Source of the DNA: Coniochaeta sp. PMI_546
Lineage: Eukaryota > Ascomycota > Sordariomycetes > Coniochaetales > Coniochaetaceae
Length of the DNA: 64,000 nt
Direction: 5' to 3'
NCBI GenBank assembly: GCA_021432605.1
Contig: MU271150.1
Span: 620,001-684,000 of the forward strand
Numbering within the stretch: the first letter of the stretch is position 1; the number at the start of each line of letters is the position of its first letter. Under the pieces are notes generated by a model, which did no database searches, had not been told where the DNA came from, and saw only the letters and a program-made list of their open reading frames with translations. Made by a program: the position numbers and the translations under genes. Below are positions 42,400-55,162 of the stretch, one piece after another.

Positions 42400-44880
42400 C
42401 TAACTCAACATGCCCAAAACCTTAATCTCCGGATCATCCCTGAATGCAAGCCTAACCTCTTCATCCCCAACAGCAAGCCGAATCTTACTCGGTCTCTCCG
42501 CCCTCTGGCCTTCCAAATACACGATCCCAGCGCCCATCAACTCGACGGCCGCGGCACCAATCCCGGCCGGCCGGAGCAGCAGCCTCTGCGAACCCTGTTT
42601 GGTCTTCGAGGTAGTCATCATGCTGCTGTTGCCGGTGCCTCCACCCTCAGCAGCTCGGCACTGGTGCCGATCGAGAAGATCCAGCGGTCTGCTATGCCCG
42701 CTCGCCAGCTTGAGCTTACGCTGCATCTCCTCCAGCACGTCGCCGTACGTGCTCTCCGCCAGACCGGTCCGCTGGGTGCGCGAGATCAGCGCGGAGAGGA
42801 ACATTCTCGACGCGAAGGGCAGAGCCCGGAGATACAATTGTAGCGGGTTGCTCGTCGCCTCGTTGATAGCACGACGGACGGTCTCGATCGTCACTCTCCC
42901 TTTCGAGGCCTTTTTCTTCATTTTGGTCTCGTCTTGTGGGGTGGTCGCTCCTTTGCCTCGCTTGCTTGGTGTGGGTGGATTGGACGTCGATTCTGCTTCA
43001 TCGTCCTTGCTCTCTGCTTCGGCCAGTTCGACCGCTCGCCGACAGATGTCTAGTGCCCGACGGGCGTCGCCGCTGACGGCGGCTACCTTGCGGCTAGCGA
43101 ATTGAACTGCGTCTGGTTCCACTATGTTGCCCGGGACGCCCTCCAGACGTGACTGGACGATCTTCATTAGTTGTTCGTGGTTGTACCCAGGGAATGTGAT
43201 GCGTGTTAAACCTGGGATATGGAGTTAGTAGAGTCCCCGATATCATGGAGTGGGAAACACATACCCAAACGACTGCTGATCTTGTTGCTCAGAGTCCGCT
43301 CCGGCAGGTCCATGGTGTTGGCTACCGCCAGGACAATAAGCCGGCTATGACGTAACCCTGGCCAGTTGAAGAAGTTGTACATGACTCCTTGGTTCTTCGT
43401 AACGAGTTGGTCGAGCTCGTCCATGAGGACGACACATGGTACACGCCGAGGGCTAGGATTACTGAACTCCCTCTCCAGCAGATCGAGAGCCTGTGTAGGA
43501 CTAACGCGCTGCCCCTTTAAGGCCTCCCATAATAGAGAGTATGACTGGTGAGGATCAGTGATCTTCATACCGTTGATCTCGACGAAGATGAAGTCGTCCA
43601 ACTCGTCGGAACGGACGGCCTCGTCGAGTCGTGAGACAACTTCGCGTACAGTCGCTGTCTTTCCGGTGCCAGGCGTTCCTGAGATGTAAATACATGAGCC
43701 GGTACCGTCCGTAATGGCAGCCTCGAGGTGCGAATAGACGAGCGAGAACTCGGCCTCCCTGCAGGGTAGGCTGGTGGGAACTGAAGCGACATGCAGTTGC
43801 GATCGTGCAAGCTGGTATGGCGATGCTTGGTGATGGCTTGGGGACAAGACTCGGGTAGCTAGAGGGGTGAACTCCAGATGCTTCTTGACCATGATTCTGC
43901 GCCGCTGTTAGATCTCACACTCATACAGCATGTTGGGGATACATACTTGCGATGAGACGGTGTCATCGGTTTGCTCGCACTCCTCCGTTTGCTAGGCGTC
44001 AGAGCATCATGAGTCCGTGCCTTCTTGGGTGTTCGCAGTTGCTCAGGGGCATCATCACCGTCCTCTTGAGCAGTGTAGTCCCGCTCAGGAGACTCATCTT
44101 TCGCGTTCCGCCGCCGCCTTGTGGCCTTGGTCTCCCGCTTGATGCGGTCAGATAACTCCTCAATGTCTTCGGCTCCATGATATATGTCCTCCCAGATGAA
44201 TTCGTCAGTATACGTTGCTGTTCTCGTACTGCAGCCTCGGCGGCATATAAAGACTTTGCCGAACTCTTTTGCAGTTCGCGGAACCTTGCCGTTCGGATAT
44301 TTCCTTCTGAACGCCTGCTCGGACATGACGCGTGCAGTTCCGTTGATGGAAGCCAGAGGATTGTGGTCCCAGGAGGGCGATATGTATAACTCGTTCTGTG
44401 GTCGATTATACGCATTAGTCCTGCGTGCCCTCTTGTTACATGTTTGGGCTTATCGCCTACCGGCAAGAAGTCAGTCCTCTTCTTCTGCTTATTCCGGATC
44501 TCCTTCTCGGAAGAGAACCACATGAAATAAGCCGACATCTCGCCATCGTCATCTCCGAATTCGCATATCAATCCAACCCATGCCTCATTAGAGCCCTCCG
44601 CTTTTAGAAGCACGGTATCGCCCAGTTTGCACTCAAAGTCGCCGCTCCGAGCACCGATAATCCTGTTCTGGCCTAGCCCCCTCTTCCGTTTTCTCGATGT
44701 TCCATCCTCTGGTTGCGATGAATATGCGATGTCTGACTGATATATGTACTCCCATGGTAGGTCTTCAGTGCCTAGCTCGTCGTCTGAATCCTCTCTGGTG
44801 ATTCCAGGTAGCGGTTTCGGCTTTCTTTGCCGGCTGCCGGTGGTTCTGGTAGAGACGAGGGCTGGCATTATCGGGGGCAC
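42400..44880 (-). CDS. ORC1: origin recognition complex subunit 1
   Basis: Largest ORC subunit, the ATPase that marks replication origins and loads Mcm2-7 with Cdc6. Exons 44880-44461, 44395-43947, 43896-43265 and 43211-42400 (introns 65, 50, 53 nt) give 770 residues. An N-terminal BAH domain (about 60-220: DTVLLKAEGSNEAWVGLIC, then NELYISPSWDHNPLASI) binds nucleosomes. A basic linker follows. The AAA+ module has Walker A SGTPGTGKTATVRE and Walker B VVLMDELDQLV, sensor-1 VLAVANTMDLPER and sensor-2 GDARRALDICRRAVE. A winged helix ends the protein. Convergent with PRP46 (155 bp between stops). Its promoter has MCB-like sites. Confidence 0.95.
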
Positions 44881-45985
44881 GCGGTATTGAATCCAGAGAA
44901 GCCCAATAACTAGGTGTTGTACTTAATTATGGATGTCAACACGATACTTCTCAGTCATAGAGTTGAGCGCAAGTGACATTATACACCACGATACCTGAAG
45001 GGGCTTGTGGAAATTCACCAGACGCGTCAAAGCGCGTTTTCTTTAGCGCGTCGAGCTTCAATTTAGACCCTTGTAAGTGTCTACTTTATCTCCATGTAAG
45101 TGGCGCTAACGCAATTGTGCCTAGCGCACAGCGGATAGATCCGCATGTGCCATACCCTGTGCACTTCAAATATACATACTTCCCTGAGGTAGGGGTCACA
45201 CATGTTACGTATAGTATGATGCCTCAATACTGATATACAGAAATCATGTCATAACCTCTTCAGCAAGTGGCACAAAGTAAAGACAATTCCATCAAATGAT
45301 CGCAAGATGGACGACCAGGGAACTGGACTGTGATAGTGACTATTTGAGTACCAGCTCTAACCCAGGGTGAGGAATACAGATCACTGCGACAAAGTATGTA
45401 ATGCTAGCAGAGATGTACAGTAGCGACAGTCAGAGGCACGAAGATATTACAACGACTTCAAGAGGTATAGTTCAGCTTTGTTTACATAAGGTACTTACTG
45501 TTGTTCCTAGTATACACGGCGAGACTTGAAAACGGAGTGAAGTCTGATATGCACTCTAAAGCATCTGATCACAAGCTTAAGGTACCTAGCTCCAGACTCT
45601 AGTTTGATCAAGTCACTTCAGAGGAAGTAGGCGCTTTGGGGAAGTGCTTTCTATTGTTGAGTGAGCAAGTGAAGCAGAGAGCTTGTCTAGACCGAGGTGC
45701 CCGCTGCCCACTCCCTACAATACAATGGTAAATCAACCGGAAGCAATGCTCGTGAACGGCAGTGAGTCCAAGTGAATTCACGGGCAAGTGAATTGCAAAC
45801 ATGGCGTACCTCTGGGCGTCCGTGTACAGAGTTGTCGAACTCTCGCCTCCATCCATCCCCAAGGTCATTCTTATGCCCGTCGACCATTCGCCGACATTGA
45901 TCTTGCCACGCAAGCCAGTCGTATGTGTGGCATACGACGACGAGGCTCATTACAGGAGGTTGTGCAAGGTCATTCAGCATACAAG
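44881..45985. promoter_or_regulatory. divergent upstream region of ORC1 and the uncharacterised gene
   Basis: About 1.1 kb. Contains the ACGCGT-type cluster at 45022-45052 and a perfect-looking intron at 45073-45124 (GTAAGT, GCTAAC, CCTAG) that is not part of any protein model I could build. No other feature recognised. Confidence 0.4.
45022..45052. promoter_or_regulatory. cluster of MCB/MBF-like sites upstream of ORC1
   Basis: A perfect ACGCGT at 45022-45027 is followed by GCGCGT cores (ACGCGC on the other strand) at 45032-45037 and 45046-45051, 142-171 bp upstream of the ORC1 ATG. Known as MBF targets in yeasts; action here is inferred. Confidence 0.45.
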
Positions 45986-47825
45986 ATGACACGACGCCGC
46001 GTTAGGTATGTATACCTCGAAGTTGGTCTCCCGATCTTGTTCACAGCTTATCTTACATGGCATTGCTTCGGCTGTTCAGATGTTGGCACCCGGCCGGATC
46101 AAAGTTTGTGCTGCAGCCAACCATTCTTTCCTTGCCTTATTTCAGCACAACAAACAGCTTCAGCAACGGCACATTACCAGTCGCCATATATTCCATCGGC
46201 TCTTCCATCGCCTTTCCTTCATCAACCGACATTTCCCCAATCTGGCCGACTGATCCGCAGAACGAAATGCCTGGTGAACGTCAAAAGGGTCCCATCAGGG
46301 TCAGTATTATTATAACCTTGACAAAGTCTCGAAGATCTCGGAAGCTAACACACCTGTCAGGTCACCTTGCTCATGGCTTCCTTCGGTTACAAAGAAGCCG
46401 ACCCTGATGATATCGAGTTCATGACTATTATCCGTCAGATCGAGGATCAGAATGCTGTGGTCATCGACGTTGACGGCGAGAATAATTCCCTGGACATATA
46501 TGCCTTTACCAAAGATAATGCGTCCAACGCAATCGACCGTATCCGTTCTGTCCTGAAGCTTGAGGTTGGTGGAGCCAAGGTTTGGCATCCGATCGTTCTC
46601 ATGGCTCCGGTAAAGGTCGGAAAGACAGGATTCAAAGCCCTGCTGGCACAGACACCGGATGGCGCTCGTCCTTACATGTCTCCGGAGGCTGGACCCGTCG
46701 CGAACAATGCCGAGTTAATCCAGCTGCACACTCAGTGGCAGAGCGACTTTCGTGAGAAGTTGTTTCAGGCCGTGAAGCAAATCCGTTCGACCCCGGGTGA
46801 GATGCGCATGCGAGTCCAGCTCGGCATCCTCTTGCTCCAAGAGTGGAAGAAGAACGTGGCCGAGTACACCTACGGCGAGCTTGAGAATGTTATCAAGCGT
46901 CTCGGCGTCCGTGGGACTTTCTCATTCAGTCAGATGTAAGCATACCTCGGCATTCGCCTCAAAGTCCAGACGTTGACCCTCACCCAGGCTCGGCAATGCT
47001 CAGTCGGCACACAACTTGCTTGCCAAAATCTATGCCTCGCCCACCTACTTTGAACCGGTGGGCACTCGCATCGGAAGGCTCGAAAATATCAAGCCTAGTC
47101 ATACTCTGATCTTGACTACGAGCGCACTGAAGATCGAAACCGAGATAATCCACGTTCAAGCTAGTGATTCCGGTAAGGACATGCTACGCCTCGGCACCGC
47201 CAAAGGCTACCGCCGCGAGCGCCGCTCCCGAGCCGTTGAGATTGCCACATCTTGCCCTGAGCACAAGTACGACTGGAATTTGGCTGTCCATACCAGAGTC
47301 CCCGTCGCATCACTGCCGTTCAGCCATGAGGACATCGCAACTCACTCAAACTTCACCCGTCGACCCGATCCTTGCGAGTTTCCGGGCGTTCACATGCGTC
47401 AGGAGTTCGTTAGATCCTTCCGAGTCGAGCAGATAATCGGCAAAACAGCCTGGGTCTTCAAGATCAAGGGCTCGAGCTATGCGATCGAAGTTGCAACATA
47501 TACCATCCTTGCCGCTGTCGGTAACGGCGCCGATAAGCTGCAGGAGGGCGGGTGCGGAGTTGACTTCTTCCGGCCAAGTTGGGACGACTTACTCTCGGCT
47601 CGCAATGTTGCTGCTGGAGTGCGCGAGCTGGGCGAGAATTGCTGTGAGTTGTTCCCGTACCTGGAGAAGAAGCTGGCCGACAAGGATGGAGTTGAAGCCT
47701 TCGTCCGTCGTGTGGCGGAGATCCACAACCTCGTTTCGCGCATGGACGATAAATTGGCTGTCCCTGTTTCTGAGTCGGTCATCCCGGAGGCTGGGGAGGA
47801 AGATCTATTGCTTAGCTGGGACTAA
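45986..47825 (+). CDS. conserved fungal protein of unknown function
   Basis: Exons 45986-46005, 46146-46299, 46361-46935 and 46988-47825 give 528 residues. The short first exon MTRRRV joins over a 140-nt intron (GTATGT donor) to STTNSFSNGTLPVAIYSIG; an ATG at 46267 is an alternative, shorter start. The core reads PIRVTLLMASFGYKEADPDD, VVIDVDGENNSLDIYAF, GGAKVWHPIVLMAP, YGELENVIKRLGVRGTF. I believe this belongs to a widespread Pezizomycotina family (possibly the one called DUF7905), but am not sure. An early region resembles a KH-like alpha/beta unit, and a later beta-rich domain has EFVRSFRVEQIIGKTAWVF. No catalytic motif, membrane helix or signal peptide is seen. Confidence 0.7.
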
Positions 47826-48114
47826 AGGATTCCATTTGATCACTGGATTAGATTTCCTTTACTTGTTCACTATGGTACTCAGGGCGGTAAACCAGCATAA
47901 GAACCACGGTCAACTCGGATGCAGAACCATCTCCAGAACTTGAAAGGCGGTGGAGGTAGGCTAGGTATTGTGATCAATGCCCTCGGTTGCAATGACCCGC
48001 GTTGGGGTTTCTAAAGATCGGACTAGCCGAGATATGGATCATGAACATCAACTCCTTGCATGCAACAGGCTGTCGTCCTGTCTTCGATGTTCACCTGTGA
48101 TACTACTCGCTTCA

Positions 48115-48820
48115 TCATGCTTTTTGTGGTTGCGGACTTGCCAACACCTTTTGTCGCAAGACTAGGTACAGTCACTGTTAGCTATCACCTTCCCAAGATC
48201 GGGAACAGAAGAGTATGCCTACCTTCCTCCACCACTCGCAAGTTATTCGTCTTCTGCTGAACTATTTGTTCAAGATCCGAGATATTCGAAGCAAGCTGCT
48301 TCACTTTATCATCATAGAAATCTGCCGCACTCTTCGTATCCTAAAGTATAACAAGTTAGCATCAATCTCCAACCAGGGTCACCAACAAACTCGCCTTCTC
48401 AACATAAAACCCCGTCCCAACATCGACAATCACCCGGTCGGGGTCAGCCAGCTGGCCCTTGACATATAGCGAGTTCGTCAACGGGACAAGGATGTCCTTC
48501 TTTTCTGCTCGTTGTCAGCTGCGTGGCAAGAGAGTGGGGAGAGGGGAGAAGAAGAAGACGAGTGATGTACCACCGGAAGACGGAGTCTGTGCTTTAACAC
48601 ATCGTAAACATTCCTTGAATTTCTGTTGTGCGGCGTGAAGTTGTGTGAACGAGTTGGTTAAGTGCTCGACTTCCTCGTCTAGTTGCTTCTTCACCTGGCT
48701 CAGTTGTTGAGCCGAGAGGCTGTCCAGGTTCACTTGATGAAGTTATCTTAGAGTCTGATCTACACAGTGAGAATGAGAGGCCGGAGATCGAAACCTACCT
48801 TGTTGGCCTTGAGCTGCCAT
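48115..48820 (-). CDS. GIM5: prefoldin subunit 5
   Basis: Alpha-type subunit of the prefoldin (GimC) jellyfish chaperone that hands actin and tubulin to CCT. Exons 48820-48799, 48732-48571, 48504-48395, 48340-48223 and 48161-48115 give 152 residues. Product: MAAQGQQVNLDSLSAQQLSQ, first coiled-coil helix (LDEEVEHLTNSFTQLHAAQQ), the beta-hairpin pair KDILVPLTNSLYVKG and DRVIVDVGTGFYVEK, second helix ISDLEQIVQQKTNNLRVVEE. Intron 48394-48341 appears to start with GC rather than GT (AAG|GCGAGT..CTAAC..TTTAG); this choice gives the exact spacing seen in human PFDN5 between VEK and the next helix. Other introns are GT-AG, 61-66 nt. Confidence 0.93.
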
Positions 48821-49100
48821 TTCTTCTTTGTATTTAGAACGTCAAGGTTGATGAGGACTGTTGAGGAGGTAAGTCCAAGGTAACCAGGCCAATGTCATGC
48901 TTGTTGCGCCGCCCCGCTAGAAACGATTGTGGGCAGCAGATTCACAGCAAAACTCCATCTCAAAATCCGAATAGGCGAGTATGTATGTATTTACCGAGAG
49001 TATAATGTCAATAGTTGCATATCTTTCAAGACTTCACTCAGAAGCCCAGCATCCCTATAGCTAATGTACATTTTTATTACATTCTACAGACGCCAATATC

Positions 49101-51286
49101 CTACAGCTGATCAAGAAGACCGTGCACAAGTAAAGGCAACCCATGCACCGAAACCCGCTCCCTGACGCCCAACCGCCGACACTGCACCTCAACCTCGCGC
49201 TCCGTGGCCCAATACTTGCCCACGATGACAATAACGGGATATCCCACCAAATCCGCGTCGTTCATCTTCCACCCGAGGCTGAGTTCCCTGTCATCGAGCA
49301 CAGCGTCTAGCTGGAGACCATTCAGCTCCGCATGATCAGCCAGTCGGTCAAAAACCTCCTCTGCGCCGCCGACCAACTCAGACTTAACCTTGATGCCGTT
49401 CATCAGCACAACGACCTCATAAGGCGCGATCTTGCGCGGCCAGTTCAGGCCCTGGTCATCGTGGAGGTGATCCGCAACGGCGCCTATCAGCCGTGTCACG
49501 CCGATGCCGTGGCAGCCCATTTGCAAGGGGACCATTTCTGATTGCTTATCGGTGTTTGCGACACTGGCTGTCGATGAGGAGGAGTCATCCAAAAGAGATT
49601 TCGGCACCTCCACTCTTGCTTCAAGCGGCTCCGAGTAGCGGGTGCCGAGATGGAACGTGTGGCCTAGCTCAATCGCCTCCTGCACCTTGAGAGTGCCATC
49701 CGCGCATTTAGGGCACGGGCTGCCCGTTTCAACTCCTAGGAGATTGAGCGGTTGGCCCTCCTTATCTTTAGCCACATACTCGATGGACTCAAATTCCGGG
49801 TTTGCTTTCATTTCCAGCTCAGCTGCCTGTCCTGCAAGGCCGTCCTGTTCCAAAAACTGGGTCAAGTGGTGAAGTCTTCTGTCAAAGAGGTTAATGACCT
49901 TCAAGCTTCCCTTCTCGGCTGAGTTCACGTATTCACTAGGATCTATTATACTAGTGTCAAGGTTCGGAATGAGCGCTTTGACAGCGTGCACATTCAGGAC
50001 GCCCTCGGTGGACTCTGGGTACCAGACATTGACGAGTGTCTTCCTGTCATCGGTGATACGAGACCAGTGTCGTGGCTTTTCCTCCGAAACGCTGGGGTCA
50101 GGCGTCCGAACTTCCGCCAGTTCGTCATTGACCACATAGTCGCAAGATGTGCAGCTGACCACATTGTCCTCTCCGAGTGAGGTCGGGAGGTGGTACTCGT
50201 GGCTCAAGTCGCCTCCCATGTCCCCAGAGCTTGCCTTAGCGACGAGGATGGGGAGTTTGAGCTCATCAAAGAGGTTGCGATATGCCACTTGAACTTGCTC
50301 GTAGCTTTCGAGCGCGGCTTTGACGGATATGTCGAAGGTGTACAAGTCTTTCATGATGAACTCGCGACCTCGGAGAAGGCCGTGTCGAGGACGAAGTTCG
50401 TCTCGGTACTTGCGTGCTGGAGCGGAGTCAGCAGAGTCCCTCTGGAAGAGAGCGTGTTGACCAACTTATTTGGTATAGCTTCAGAGGCGTATCACGGTAG
50501 GATGTCACATTGCGCGCCACGAGAGAGGTGATTTCTTCCTCGTGTGTAGGGCAGAGCAGAAAGCCTTGGTCTTTGCGATCAGTGAGCCGGAAAAGCTATC
50601 GGTCGGTTAGTTCATGTCTGACAGGTCGAGCATACTGTCCATCACGTACTTCTGAGACGCCGTTGGTCAGGCGCCCACTCTTCTCCCAGAGAGATTGTGC
50701 AGATAGTGATGACAGAGCGAGTTTGGATGCTCCTAAGACCTCATCAGCATGGTCGCCTTCTGCCTTTCCTTGGTTGGAAGAAGTGTACACCCACCTAGAC
50801 TTTGCATATGTTTATCTATCAACTTCTCTATCTTGTCTTGGACTCGCAGGCCCAAGGGAAGCATCTGAAATATCCCTGAATGCGACTGTCTAGATGGTTA
50901 GCGGACCTGCCTTACCCACCACTCGACATAACCACGCACCTGACGGATGAACCCAGCTCGAATAAGCTTCGAGTGAGCGTCTTCGGCTATAAAGAAGCAT
51001 GTTAATCAGACGTGTCTCTCGCCAGAAAGCCGGTGAGCTGTACCGTCATCCTTAGCCGCCGCATATGAACCAGATGGACTCCACATGTTGGAGAGCCTTT
51101 GGCGGCCATCCACATGAAGCCATCGAGCCTGCTACACACTAGTCAACCAGAATCCGGTAGACTATAGCATATCATACGGACCTGTACTACAGATATTTGC
51201 CTTTGCACTGATAAAGCAGAGCTCGACAGCTGGCCAGCAACTCGCCTAGCTGGCCAAATAAGACAACGGGCCGTGCCCCTAGCCAT
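49101..51286 (-). CDS. AIM10: mitochondrial prolyl-tRNA synthetase
   Basis: Bacterial-type class II ProRS, charging mitochondrial tRNA-Pro. Seven exons: 51286-51182, 51128-51044, 50986-50940, 50885-50795, 50732-50650, 50595-50466, 50416-49101; 618 residues. The N-terminus [20 protein letters not shown] is Arg-rich without acids, a clear mitochondrial presequence. Class II motif 1 lies in [20 protein letters not shown], motif 2 in [20 protein letters not shown], motif 3 in [29 protein letters not shown] is the ProRS-specific loop. A short insertion with a CPKC pair sits between motifs 2 and 3, and the anticodon-binding domain ends the protein. Introns are 49-62 nt. Symbol by homology to yeast Aim10. 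Confidence 0.93.
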
Positions 51287-51674
51287 GTTTAGTGCACAGC
51301 ACCCAAAGATGGACGCAATTGTACTATATGCAAATATGCAAGGCTTGTTGTCTCATCGTCGCTGTTCACACTGGTCAACAGTGGTGTCCATTAGCCTTGC
51401 CGAAGCGGAAGCTGGACATAATCTGAGGTCTCGTTACAGCGATATTCGCATAAAGCTCTCCTTTAGCGCAACAGCCTTGTACTGTAGCTAGCTGCAGTTT
51501 TAGCGTCATCGTAGCGTGCAACAAGGGACGCCCCGCCGTTCGTTATCGTTATCCGAAAATTTTCTAGGACCAATCGACTTATGGTAGTGCTGGAGCAGAC
51601 ATATTCTAGCAGACAAATAGTTTTGAAGCTCGACCGCTTCATCTTCACCAGCAGTCCACCTCAAGCTCGCAGAC
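51287..51674. promoter_or_regulatory. divergent promoter of mitochondrial ProRS and MAK21
   Basis: 388 bp between start codons; no specific site recognised. Confidence 0.4.
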
Positions 51675-54600
51675 ATGGCTCCTCGAGGGAAGTCCGCCAA
51701 GGCCAAGGCGCCAAAGACCTTTGACGATTCTGCCTTGACGCAATTGACTGCTAGTATTGAAAAGAAGCTAGGGGGAAAGCCCGACTGGGAAAACAAGAAA
51801 CCTCAGCAAGGCGGAAAACGAAAGAGACCAGACGGCCCTGCGACGGATAACCCCAACAATGAGCCCCTGTCCAAGAAGCGCCCGACAAGAAAGGGCCCGA
51901 GCGATAGGATCAAGGCTCACCAGCCCCAGGCGAAACCTGCAAAGACGCCATCGAGCACACTTCTCGAGGAAATCAGGGCGCTAGGCGGAGACGAGAACGA
52001 TCTGGAGCTTATTGAGAATGTCGACTCGGACGCTGAAGAGGGGGATGGTTCAAAGCAGGCCAAAGACACCGAAGCAGAGGTCGATGACATATTCAAGAAC
52101 GAACTGGCGAAGTTTGCAGCAAGTTTAGGGCTTGAGAAGCTGCGCCAGGAGGTCGAAGCCGAGTCTGAAGCGGATGAGGAGGAAGAGGAAGTTGAAGAGC
52201 CCGAGGCCGACGCTGAGGAGGAGGTTGAAGAAGATGAGGAGGAGGAGGAGCCACAGCAGCCTGCTCGCCAGGAGAGACTCGAGGCACCTGCCCGGGAGGA
52301 GCGTAACAAAGACAAAAACGGAAAGTTGGTCAGTAAGCATCTCTTATAGAGAACCCCATGCCCGAGCAGCATGATTAACGCACAGCTAGATGTTTGAACC
52401 TCGTCCGGACTGGCATGCATTCACGGAAAACCTGCCCGCCCCTTCTTCCGAGGAGACCAAGCACCTTACGAGTATCATCACCAACCTGAAAGCTCATGCC
52501 AAGACGTTGCTCGAAGAAGATGCGGCTGCATACCAGAAGAGCCAGGCTTCGTCGTCGACGAGGAAGTTCATGTCCACGATCATGTCGTCTGGTACCATGT
52601 CCGATAAGGTTTCCGCCCTGACCCTGGCAATACAAGAGTCACCGGTACACAACATCAAAGCCTTTGAGAACCTCATAACACTAGCCGGCAAGAAAAGCCG
52701 CGGCCAGGCGATCGCGGCTCTCGGTGCCCTTGTGGATTTACTTGGCAATGGCGTAGTGCTTCCTGCGGACAGGAGGTTGCGGACTTTCCAGGCTCAACCA
52801 GGTCTCATTGGCAACCTGCAGAAGTTGGATATTATGAGTTGGGCTTCTGGAGAGAAGCTTCCCAGAAACATCACCAAGGGCCACTTGGTGGTTTGGGCAT
52901 ACGAGGACTGGTTGAAGGACGCATACTTTCGGATCATCCAGCTCCTTGAAGTCTGGTGCGGCGATGAGATTGAGTATTCGAGGTCCAGGGCACTGGACTT
53001 TGTCTTCGGCCTCCTCCGAGACAAGCCGGAGCAAGAGGCCAACTTACTCAGGCTGCTGGTCAACAAGCTTGGTGATCGCGACCGGAAAATCGCTTCCCGT
53101 GCGTCGTACCTTCTGCTACAGCTACTCAACACTCATCCGGGAATGAAGGGAATCATGATCAAGACCGTCGAACAAGAAGTCCTCCTCCGTCCGGGGCAAA
53201 GCATGAGGACAAAATACTATGCTATCAATACGCTGAACCAGACGATTCTTAGCATGAAGGAGCCTGCGATCGCCGATAATCTCCTTCGCATTTACTTCGA
53301 GATGTTCCTCACGCTCCTCAAGAGCGGCTCATTAGGAAACTTAGAAGCGCTCAACGAAAAGAAGAAGACTACAAAGGAACACGGCAAGAAGGGGAAGGGG
53401 AAGCCAAGAGGCAAACCTCCAGTGGCGGACGCAGCTGCAGGCGAGGGCGACACGACTCAGAAACTGGTATCGTCTATCCTAACTGGTGTCAACCGCGCAA
53501 TACCGTTTGCTACCGCAGACGACACTACACTAGAGAAGCACCTTGACACTCTGTTCAGGATAACACATTCGTCAAACTTCAACACAAGTATCCAGGCCTT
53601 GATGCTTATCCAGCAGCTCGCCATGTCGAAACACCTGGCAGTCGAGAGATTCTACAGGACTCTGTACGAATCTCTGCTAGACCCGCGCCTTATCACGTCC
53701 TCAAAACAGGCACTGTACCTCAACCTCCTCTTCCGCTCGCTCAAGAACGACGTGGATGTCCGAAGAGTGAAGGCATTTGTCAAGCGCATGCTGCAGGTCA
53801 TCAACTTGCACCAAGCATCGTTTGCATGCGGTATTCTCTTCCTCGTCGCCGAGCTCGGCACGACTTTCCCTGACCTGAAGACGCTCCTTACAGAGCCTGA
53901 GGACCATGGTGAAGACGACGAAGAAGTCTACAAGGACGTCGTCGACGGCGATGTGCCCATGACCGACGCCCCCGCAGCTGCACCAGCTGTTGACGGTGAA
54001 GCGCCTAAGCGTCTACCTGTGTATGATGGTCGGAAGAGAGATCCCGAGTACAGCAATGCCGATAAGAGCTGTCTCTGGGAAATCGTAAGTCATCTTCACA
54101 TCTTTACTACAGAACCAAATCTTTCTAACACTCCTCCAGATCCCCTTCCTCACCCACTTCCACCCCTCCGTCTCCGTTTTCGCAGAGAACATCTTTGTCC
54201 GCCAAAAGTCGCTCCCCAAGCCCGAACTGGCCAACCACACCCTGATGCACTTCCTCGACAAGTTCGTCTATCGCAACCCCAAGGCCACCGACACGAAACG
54301 CGGCGGATCCATCATGCAGCCGGTGCAGTCGACAGGCAGCGCTACTACCATTGTTGTCCCCGGCAAGGCGGGCTCTACGCAGCGCTCGAGCGTCAACAGC
54401 GCGTCGTTCTGGAACCTCAAGCAGGAGCAGGTCGCCGCCGAGGACGTCTTCTTCCACGAGTACTTCAGCCAGATCGGCAAGCCGGCGCAAGCGGCCAAGA
54501 AGGCGAAGAAGGATATTGACGAGAATGCTTCCGAGGATGAGGAGGCCGAGGGCGAGATTTGGGATGCGCTTGTCAACTCCAGGCCCGAGGTTGGTGGTGT

Positions 54601-54985
54601 CGAGGACGATGAGGATGAGGATGAAGACTTTGCTGGGCTGGAGGATATTGATTATGGCTCGGACGTTAGCCTCAACCTGGATGACAGCGACGACGATATG
54701 TCCGAGGGCGGTGCTGATCTTGGCTCAGATGTGGGCGAGGACGCTGGATTCGAGGGCATTTTCGGAGACTCGGACGATGATGGCGCTGAATGGGAGGACG
54801 AAGAAGAAGAAGACGAGGGCAAGGATGAGGAGAACGAGGAGGATGAGACGGCCGGCAAGAGCAAGAAGTGGAAGGAGAGGAGAGAGCGGAAGAAGGAAAT
54901 GAAGGGTCTGCCGACTTTTGCGTCTGCGGAGGACTATGCCGAGATGCTGGGGCGGGACGACGACCTGGACGACCCCGATCTGTAG
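51675..54985 (+). CDS. MAK21: ribosome biogenesis factor Mak21/Noc1 (CBF/Mak21 family)
   Basis: Nucleolar factor that with Noc2 assembles early pre-60S particles. Exons 51675-52328, 52390-54084 and 54140-54985 (introns 61 and 55 nt) give 1064 residues. A basic N-terminus and an acidic block (DEEEEEVEEPEADAEEE) precede the armadillo-like core, which starts at MFEPRPDWHAF. The CBF/Mak21 signature appears as ALYLNLLFRSLKNDVDVRRV, QASFACGILFLVAEL, RKRDPEYSNADKSCLWEI, IPFLTHFHPSVSVFA and NHTLMHFLDKFVYRNP. The C-terminal 180 residues are highly acidic followed by a basic KSKKWKERRERKKE. The start at 51675 is the first ATG after the divergent promoter. Confidence 0.94.
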
Positions 54986-55162
54986 ACTCTGTCACGAGCT
55001 GCCGTGGACAGTTTATCGATACCAATATATTATGTGGTTATTTATACCTTAACATTTGCCTTCTGGATACCGACCCTCCACATGCTCATCCAACCGGGTA
55101 TCATCGTTTCTTCGTCATATGTGTATCTCCTTCATTTCATCCAGCTCATCCCAATTGATTAT

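Noticed and set aside
46057-46299. Start of the uncharacterised gene at ATG 46057
   Set aside because: Its first 30 codons lie in what reads as an intron; the GTATGT donor at 46006 and TTTCAG acceptor at 46145 give a better phase-correct start at 45986.
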